This document shows positions 58,873 to 64,000 of a stretch of DNA of 64,000 nucleotides, one piece after another. Both the position numbers and the translations under genes were made by a program. The notes under the pieces are model-generated. The model was given only the letters and a program-made list of their open reading frames with translations. It did not search any database and had not been told where the DNA came from. Origin of the DNA: Planctomycetaceae bacterium (GTDB lineage Bacteria > Planctomycetota > Planctomycetia > Pirellulales > Pirellulaceae); assembly GCA_024642205.1 (NCBI GenBank), contig JAHEBQ010000030.1, positions 1-64,000 of the forward strand, read 5' to 3'. Position 1 is the first letter of the stretch. Each line of letters starts with the position of its first letter.

Positions 58873-59856
58873 CTAGGCGTCGACCGGCTTGGGATTGGTC
58901 GATGAAGCCGTTTGCCCAGTCTCCTTCGGTGGGTAAAGTTTGAGAACCAATGCCTCGAGCTGAGATAGGTTGTCGCAGAAAATCGCTTGTTTGATCTGGC
59001 TGCGAAATTCGGAGTCAATTGCGTGGCCGCCAATAACAAGTGTCGTTTCAACGGGCAGTCCACTGGCGAATTCGTTCAGTGCGAAAACCGCGCGTACTGG
59101 ATCTTCCAAATGCGAAACACTCAACCAAAACAGGGTTGGCCGATGCACATGAGCGGATTTTAGCAAGGACTCCAGAGGAAGGTTGCTACCCAGTGAAGTC
59201 GCTCGCCAGCCAAGTGACACCAGGGTTGCTTCAACGGCTTTCGTTGGCACGTCGTAGTAATCATCTTCAATCGAACCGCCGAGGGCCGTTGGCGCTGACG
59301 CGCGGGGGGATGGCAGCAGTGAACTCAACTGGTGAATCGCTGACAGGCAAGCCTGGCATGCCTGGCGTTCCTGGTAAACTTCAACCTGCCCTTCATGCCA
59401 TTGATCGCCGATTCGCGTCATTGCCGGACTGACGAGTTGATCAAATATTTCGGCGACGTTCCAGCCAGACATAAAAACATAAAACAGCAGTTTTGAACAT
59501 TTCGTCGCGTCCGGCACCAGCAACGCATCATGATACTGGTTCAAAGCATCGGCTGGGTTTTCAATAACAACATCTTCCAGAACGGGGAGTCCAAGAGTTT
59601 CCGGGGCAAATAACTTGAGATTCCTCCGCTTTACGAATGAAATCACTTCGGGCCGGGAAATTCGTCGGTGACCACCTGCCGTCTTGGTCGCGTTGAGGAT
59701 CCCCGCATCGCACCATCGTTTAAGCGAAGATTCGCTTACGCCGATTGATCTGGCGACCTTTCGCGGCGAGTACAGCTCGATTGAATCATCGGAAAAGTGG
59801 ACGTTTTGAACGATTTGTTCTTTTCGAATATCTTGGTAGCTGTCCATTAAATTCAT
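58873..59856 (-). CDS. MerR-type regulator with CarH/LitR-like B12-binding architecture
   Basis: A 327-residue regulator from ATG 59856 (TTG at 59865 and ATG at 59847 are alternatives). Residues about 28-76 are a MerR/excisionase HTH (SPRKVARSIG, SLKRWCDAG, GGHRRISRPE). Residues about 95-180 match the helical B12-binding cap, and about 188-305 match the Rossmann B12-binding fold (VSLGWRATSLGSNLP, VIGGHAID). The W-x9-E signature is kept (Trp143, Glu153), but the following His is Arg154. The lower-axial His of CarH aligns, by hand, to Tyr191. It may therefore not bind cobalamin or not respond as CarH does. Divergent from the lipid operon, whose promoter has an inverted repeat; it is the likely repressor. 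Such proteins are light- or ligand-responsive repressors. Confidence 0.82.
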   Translation of the reverse strand: MNLMDSYQDIRKEQIVQNVHFSDDSIELYSPRKVARSIGVSESSLKRWCDAGILNATKTAGGHRRISRPEVISFVKRRNLKLFAPETLGLPVLEDVVIENPADALNQYHDALLVPDATKCSKLLFYVFMSGWNVAEIFDQLVSPAMTRIGDQWHEGQVEVYQERQACQACLSAIHQLSSLLPSPRASAPTALGGSIEDDYYDVPTKAVEATLVSLGWRATSLGSNLPLESLLKSAHVHRPTLFWLSVSHLEDPVRAVFALNEFASGLPVETTLVIGGHAIDSEFRSQIKQAIFCDNLSQLEALVLKLYPPKETGQTASSTNPKPVDA

Positions 59857-59880
59857 TTCATTCAATAAAAATTTAGACTA

Positions 59881-59925
59881 TTGTGCGTCGTGCTGTTAAA
59901 CCGTTATAACATGTCCGGGTTTAAC
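59881..59925 (+). promoter_or_regulatory. Promoter overlapped by 8-bp inverted repeat, candidate operator
   Basis: TTGTGC (59881-59886), 17-base spacer, TTATAA (59904-59909) form a sigma70-like promoter for the DCC operon, with a leader of about 45 bases. A perfect inverted repeat GTTAAACC (59895-59902) / GGTTTAAC (59918-59925), centre to centre 23 bases, has one arm between the -35 and -10 and the other at the expected start. That placing suits a repressor. The divergent gene is the CarH-like regulator. Confidence 0.6.
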
Positions 59926-59960
59926 AATGAACGAATTGAACGTTTTCAATCATCATCATA

Positions 59961-60422
59961 ATGCATCTTAGCCTCCCGCAACAACCCGTAAAGTCCGCTC
60001 CGGGAACTCGTTTCGAGGTCTTTTTCGACGGCGATTGTCCAATCTGCCGTCGCGAAATCGAAATGATTCGCAGAAAGGACAGGCAAAACCGACTGGTTCT
60101 GACCGATATTTCGGCGGCCGAATTCAATCCATCGGACCGACCATTGGAGGAATTGATGAAGGAAATCCACGGCCGGTTTCCAGACGGATCCTACCTGGTC
60201 GGCGTTCAGGTCTTCCGGGAAATCTACCGGAGGCTGGGATATGGGAAAATCGTCCGGTTCACGGAATTTCCGTTGGTAGGCAAGCTGCTTGAACTGGCTT
60301 ATTTTGCGTTTGCCCGCATCCGGTTTCGTCGGGCGATGGTTCGGTTGCGGAAACGCAAATCTCGACAGGCTCAAAACGGATGCGATAGCACCCATTCAAG
60401 TTGTCATCAAATTTCCGTTTGA
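59961..60422 (+). CDS. DCC-family (DUF393) thiol-disulfide oxidoreductase
   Basis: A 153-residue small redox protein. VFFDGDCPICRRE (about 20-32) is the DCC motif DGxCxxC (Cys26, Cys29). The remainder fits DUF393 (FPDGSYLVGVQVFREIYRRL). The C-terminal 30 residues are basic (RKRKSRQAQ). First gene of a four-gene operon: the next start lies 24 bases later, the following genes overlap. Members are linked to thiol-disulfide exchange; partners unknown. No Shine-Dalgarno before ATG 59961. Confidence 0.88.
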   Translation: MHLSLPQQPVKSAPGTRFEVFFDGDCPICRREIEMIRRKDRQNRLVLTDISAAEFNPSDRPLEELMKEIHGRFPDGSYLVGVQVFREIYRRLGYGKIVRFTEFPLVGKLLELAYFAFARIRFRRAMVRLRKRKSRQAQNGCDSTHSSCHQISV

Positions 60423-60446
60423 GTTATTGAAAGTTCCAGGGAAATC

Positions 60447-61709
60447 ATGCGAATCGCAATTATTGGCGGGGGAATCTCAGGTTTGGTCACCGGATACCGT
60501 CTATACCGAGATCACGAACTTACCCTGTTCGAAGCCAATGATTACGTTGGTGGGCACACGAACACAGTTGATGTGGAAACGGAAGAAGGTCACTTTGCCG
60601 TGGATACGGGATTCATTGTCTTCAACGACCGAACTTACCCAAATTTTATTGAGCTCCTGGAAGAGCTCGAGGTGGCATCGCAACCAACCTCCATGAACTT
60701 CAGCGTCAGTTGCGCTCGCACCGGATTGGAATATCGGGGTGCTGATCTGGGTGGTTTGTTTGCACAGCGGTCAAACTTGGTCAACCCGAAGTTTCTTCGA
60801 CTGCTGTGGGATTTGCTCAGATTCAACCGACTCGGTCAGACGGTTTTGGAAACCGATCAGGAAAACGAGACGGTGGGGGAGTTTTTTGAGCGACATCAAT
60901 TTTCGACACCCTTCATCAATCAGTATTTCCTTCCCATGGGGGCGGCAATCTGGTCCGCGTCGTTTGAAAAATTTCGAGAGTTTCCGATTCGTTTCATCAC
61001 GGAATTTTATCAAAACCACGGATTGTTGGGGATTACCAACCGGCCCCAATGGCGGGTCATCCAAGGTGGATCACGCGAGTACATCGAGCCGTTGACCCGG
61101 GACTGGTCGCAGCGAATTCGACTTGGTTCACCCATCGAATCCGTCAAACGCGAGGCAGGGTCGGTCTCGGTCAAGCCAGCTGGCGAGCCGAGTGAGTGTT
61201 TCGACCATGTCGTGTTCGCCTGCCACAGTGATCAAGCGTTGGCAATGCTGGGAGAAGACGCAACGGAAATTGAACGGGAAGTACTCGGCGCCTTTCCCTA
61301 TCAATCGAATCTGGCGGTTTTGCATACCCAGGATTCGGTGCTGCCGAAAAATCGACGCGCTTGGGCCTGCTGGAACTATTTCAATCCGGAAACGGAAACA
61401 GACCGGGCAACGGTCACTTACAACATGAATCTGTTGCAGTCACTCAATTCAAAGATCACTTTCTGTGTAACACTCAACGACACCGACCGGATTAAGCCAG
61501 AAAATATTATCAAAACATTCACCTACTCTCACCCAACGTTTGATGTTCGGCGTAAAATCATGCAGTCGCGACATCAAGAGTTGATTAACCGGAATGCCAC
61601 CTCGTTTTGCGGAGCCTACTGGGGAAATGGCTTCCACGAAGACGGAGTAAACAGTGCGATCGCAGTAACTCAGGCCCTGGCGAATAAGGATGTGGAGGTT
61701 GCATGTTAA
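60447..61709 (+). CDS. FAD-dependent amine-oxidase-like oxidoreductase
   Basis: A 420-residue flavoprotein. IAIIGGGISGLVTGYRLYRDHELTLFEAN is the FAD-binding Rossmann motif; GGHTNTV and GFIVFNDRTYPNFIELLEEL follow. This is the FAD oxidoreductase that commonly sits next to DUF1365 and CFA-type methyltransferases; in furan fatty acid synthesis the homologous protein (UfaD) is a desaturase. It starts with AGGGAAA at six bases and overlaps DUF1365 by seven bases, so it is co-translated. Function here probably modifies unsaturated acyl chains; the substrate is inferred. Confidence 0.88.
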   Translation: MRIAIIGGGISGLVTGYRLYRDHELTLFEANDYVGGHTNTVDVETEEGHFAVDTGFIVFNDRTYPNFIELLEELEVASQPTSMNFSVSCARTGLEYRGADLGGLFAQRSNLVNPKFLRLLWDLLRFNRLGQTVLETDQENETVGEFFERHQFSTPFINQYFLPMGAAIWSASFEKFREFPIRFITEFYQNHGLLGITNRPQWRVIQGGSREYIEPLTRDWSQRIRLGSPIESVKREAGSVSVKPAGEPSECFDHVVFACHSDQALAMLGEDATEIEREVLGAFPYQSNLAVLHTQDSVLPKNRRAWACWNYFNPETETDRATVTYNMNLLQSLNSKITFCVTLNDTDRIKPENIIKTFTYSHPTFDVRRKIMQSRHQELINRNATSFCGAYWGNGFHEDGVNSAIAVTQALANKDVEVAC

Positions 61710-62611
61710 ACAGCTGTATCTACGAAGGCTTGATTCGTCACCGACGAAATGCACCGCACGTCCACCAGTTCGACTTTCGATCGTTTCTGTTCATGCTGGA
61801 TCTGGATGAACTCGATTCGGTGTTTGCCGGTCGTTGGCTCTGGTCGACGTCCCGCCTGGCATTTGCACGGTTCAAGGAGTCGGCCCACCTGGTCGGATTC
61901 AAGGGCGCCGGAAGTCTCAGGGCACGTGTTCGTGAGGTGCTTGTGCACCACGGAATTCCAGCTCCGGATGGCCCGATTCGCCTTTTGACGCAGCTTCGAT
62001 ATCTGGGTTTTGCCATGAACCCGGTCAGCTTTTACTATTGTTTTGATCCGTCCGGGATCAAAATCACAGCGATTGTTGCCGAAGTCAACAACACACCCTG
62101 GGGTGAACAGCATGTTTACGTCATTCCCGCGACGGATCGGAGCCTTCATTCGTCCGCGCGAGTGACCAGTGTTTCCAGCAAGCGGATTGAGAAGACATTT
62201 CATGTCTCGCCGTTCATGTCGATGGATCTCACTTACCGAATGGCATTTTCCTTTCCCGACGAAATTCTCGGCGTGAAAATCGAAAACCACCTGGACGAAC
62301 CCGTTGGCGGAATCAGGAAAATTCTTGATGTGTCGATGCAGATGAAACGCAAGCCGTTGACGGCGAGAAATCTGAATCTGATGCTGTTAAAGTATCCTTT
62401 ACTGAGTTTCAGGGTTGTTGCCGGAATCTACTGGCAGGCGTTTCGATTGTATTTAAAAAAGACCCCTTTTTACTCGCATCCGGCTGGTCCTGTCACGGAA
62501 CCAATGGTTGAGCCTGAGGAAGTTGAGGCGATCCAATCAGAACCGTTTGACAGTCCAGATCTGCCGAAAAAATCTGAATCTGAATCTGAATCTTTTTTGG
62601 TGAGTCGATGA
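61703..62611 (+). CDS. DUF1365 protein
   Basis: A 302-residue protein with TGGAGG just upstream. DUF1365 landmarks: SCIYEGLIRHRRNAP-like start, HxFDFRSFLFMLDLDEL, RLLTQLRYLGFAMNPVSFYYCFD, VAEVNNTPWGEQHVYV and KTFHVSPFMSMD. The C-terminus (about 265-302) is Glu/Ser-rich and ends with a short tandem SESESE. DUF1365 has no established activity; it is nearly always next to the FAD oxidoreductase and CFA-type methyltransferase. Its stop overlaps the next start by four bases (ATGA). Confidence 0.9.
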   Translation: MLNSCIYEGLIRHRRNAPHVHQFDFRSFLFMLDLDELDSVFAGRWLWSTSRLAFARFKESAHLVGFKGAGSLRARVREVLVHHGIPAPDGPIRLLTQLRYLGFAMNPVSFYYCFDPSGIKITAIVAEVNNTPWGEQHVYVIPATDRSLHSSARVTSVSSKRIEKTFHVSPFMSMDLTYRMAFSFPDEILGVKIENHLDEPVGGIRKILDVSMQMKRKPLTARNLNLMLLKYPLLSFRVVAGIYWQAFRLYLKKTPFYSHPAGPVTEPMVEPEEVEAIQSEPFDSPDLPKKSESESESFLVSR

Positions 62612-64000
62612 ATTGTTTTCTAAAATCTGGAGCGCAGACCCGGTTGCCGGGTCGTTTTGAGACCGAGACGTGTGAGGGCATTGTTCGGTCCGAGCTGCCA
62701 TTGTCAGAGGACTTCAAAAACGGGAGCGGAAATCCTGTCTCAAGGATGTCTGCGTTTGCTCGGCAACGAATTCTCAGCCGGTTTCAAAGCCTGGATGGAG
62801 GACGGTTGCGTGTCATCGATTCCGCCGGAGTAACTCACTCGACCACTCAACCTGACGACGACGAATTGAGCGCAACGGTTTTGGTAGGCAGCGACGCATT
62901 TTATCAGCGGGTTCTGCTGGGAGGCACAATTGGATCGGCCGAATCCTATGCCGACGGACAATGGGTAACCGATGACTTAACGGCGTTGATTCGGATCATG
63001 ATTCGCAATCTTGACCGCTTTTCTTCGTTGGAAAAATCATGGGCCTGGGTCAAGAACAGCTGGTATTTTTTTCAGCACCGGATGCGAAAAAACACGATCA
63101 CTGGAAGCAGGAAAAATATCCATGAGCATTACGACTTGGGGAACGATTTCTATCAGCTTTTTCTTGATCCAACGATGAACTATTCTTCGGGCATTTTCCA
63201 GTCTGCCGAACCGGACGCGGATGATTCAACGAAAATGATCGACGCTTCGATGCGAAAAATGGACCAGGTTTGCCGCAAGCTTCAGCTCAATTCACTGGAC
63301 CATGTACTGGAAATCGGGACCGGGTGGGGTGGACTTGCCATTCATATGGCCAAACATTTCGGTTGTCGCGTTACGACGACGACAATCTCGGAAGAGCAAT
63401 ATCGGTTTGCGACTGATCGAGTCGAGCGCGAGGGCTTGGCCGGCCGGGTTACGGTTTTGTTACAGGACTATCGCAAGCTGCAAGGTCGATTCGATAAAAT
63501 TGTCTCAATTGAAATGATCGAGGCCGTTGGAAGCCAGTTTTACGACGAGTATTTTTCCCGCTGTTCCAAACTGCTTCGCGATGATGGCGTCATGTTGCTC
63601 CAGTCAATCACCATTGGAGAGCAGAACTTTGATTACCACGTTCGGCATGTTGACTTCATTCGAAAGTACATTTTTCCTGGCGGTTGCCTGCCCTCGGTCA
63701 CGGCATTGGCATCTTCTGTTGGGCGCGTAACCACAATGCGAATGCTCTATCATGAAGACATCACGCCACACTACGTAAAAACGCTGGCCTATTGGCGGTC
63801 CCGATTCATGAGCGAATTGGATCGGGTTCGGTCGCTTGGCTACGACGAACGGTTTATCCGTTTCTGGCATTTCTACCTTTGCTATTGTGAAGCGGCATTT
63901 GCGGAGCGTCGCGTGCACAACATTCATTTGATGTTCGCAAAGCCAAAATGCAAAATTGACCCGGCCGTCGATTTTTCCGATGCGGAAACCGGCATTCGCA
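62608..64000 (+). CDS. Cyclopropane-fatty-acid-synthase-type methyltransferase (right end cut by window)
   Basis: At least 464 residues, running past base 64000. SAM-binding motif I is VLEIGTGWGGLAIHMA (233-248), preceded by IHEHYDLGNDFYQLFLDPTMNYSSG and followed by SIEMIEAVG and FIRKYIFPGGCLPS. These are the CFA family residues that bind SAM and the lipid. The start is the ATG overlapping the DUF1365 stop. N-terminal about 100 residues are extra or divergent relative to shorter CFA proteins. It transfers a methyl (methylene) group from SAM to unsaturated acyl chains of membrane lipids; it could equally be a UfaM-type methyltransferase. Fourth gene of the operon; more may follow beyond the edge. 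Confidence 0.9.
   Translation, partial: MNCFLKSGAQTRLPGRFETETCEGIVRSELPLSEDFKNGSGNPVSRMSAFARQRILSRFQSLDGGRLRVIDSAGVTHSTTQPDDDELSATVLVGSDAFYQRVLLGGTIGSAESYADGQWVTDDLTALIRIMIRNLDRFSSLEKSWAWVKNSWYFFQHRMRKNTITGSRKNIHEHYDLGNDFYQLFLDPTMNYSSGIFQSAEPDADDSTKMIDASMRKMDQVCRKLQLNSLDHVLEIGTGWGGLAIHMAKHFGCRVTTTTISEEQYRFATDRVEREGLAGRVTVLLQDYRKLQGRFDKIVSIEMIEAVGSQFYDEYFSRCSKLLRDDGVMLLQSITIGEQNFDYHVRHVDFIRKYIFPGGCLPSVTALASSVGRVTTMRMLYHEDITPHYVKTLAYWRSRFMSELDRVRSLGYDERFIRFWHFYLCYCEAAFAERRVHNIHLMFAKPKCKIDPAVDFSDAETGIR

Overview
The window comes from a planctomycete chromosome, most likely order Pirellulales. This is inferred from the gene families present: two secreted sulfatases, a DUF1080 protein, a DUF4347/cadherin-like giant adhesin with a planctomycete-style N-terminal motif, two lepA genes, and a secreted protein carrying both a squalene-cyclase-like fold and CxxCH haem motifs. 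Shine-Dalgarno sites are often weak and TTG/GTG starts occur. I see no rRNA, tRNA, CRISPR array, insertion sequence or prophage.

Layout. 1-2.5 kb: N-terminal 840 residues of a giant surface protein, running off the left edge. 2.8-9 kb, minus strand: a small secreted protein, a sulfatase with a C-terminal discoidin domain, and a two-gene unit of a DapA-like aldolase and an Old Yellow Enzyme-like reductase. 9-13.6 kb, plus strand: a degenerate RNase H-like protein, glgB and an alpha/beta hydrolase. 13.8-21.8 kb, minus strand: purQ and purL (with tandem PurS-like N-terminal domains), then a large Asp-box beta-propeller protein. 22-25.4 kb, plus strand: a membrane Ser/Thr kinase and a haem-motif protein. 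25.5-31 kb: rpsA, a 1.2-kb gap holding an apparent small independent RNA unit, a small lipoprotein, a PilZ protein and a DUF1003 protein. 30.6-36 kb, minus strand: type II NADH dehydrogenase, a site-2-type protease and a two-gene ABC exporter. 36.5-43.8 kb, plus strand: trpS, acpS, a coiled-coil secreted protein, a ROK glucokinase, lepA and DUF1080. 43.9-48.5 kb, minus strand: a second lepA, a tandem SASA-domain protein and a TerB-like protein. 48.8-58.8 kb: a secreted protein of unknown function, an ABC ATPase, a lipoprotein phosphatase/nuclease, a second sulfatase, rpmE2, yqgE and a PQQ-type propeller.

58.9-64 kb is the most coherent functional unit. A MerR/CarH-like regulator is divergent from a tightly packed operon: DCC thiol oxidoreductase, FAD-dependent oxidoreductase, DUF1365, and a cyclopropane-fatty-acid-synthase-type methyltransferase cut by the right edge. 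The 104-bp intergenic region holds a sigma70-like promoter overlapped by a perfect 8-bp inverted repeat. The regulator seems to lack the His ligands that hold B12 in CarH, so this looks like a stress- or light-linked membrane-lipid modification operon with a possibly B12-independent regulator.

The second notable feature is an orphan transcription unit at about 28.09-28.39 kb: a near-consensus promoter, a strong ribosome-binding site, a 13-codon ORF, a predicted three-way RNA junction and a strong terminator. All functional calls are from reading the sequence; no searches were run.
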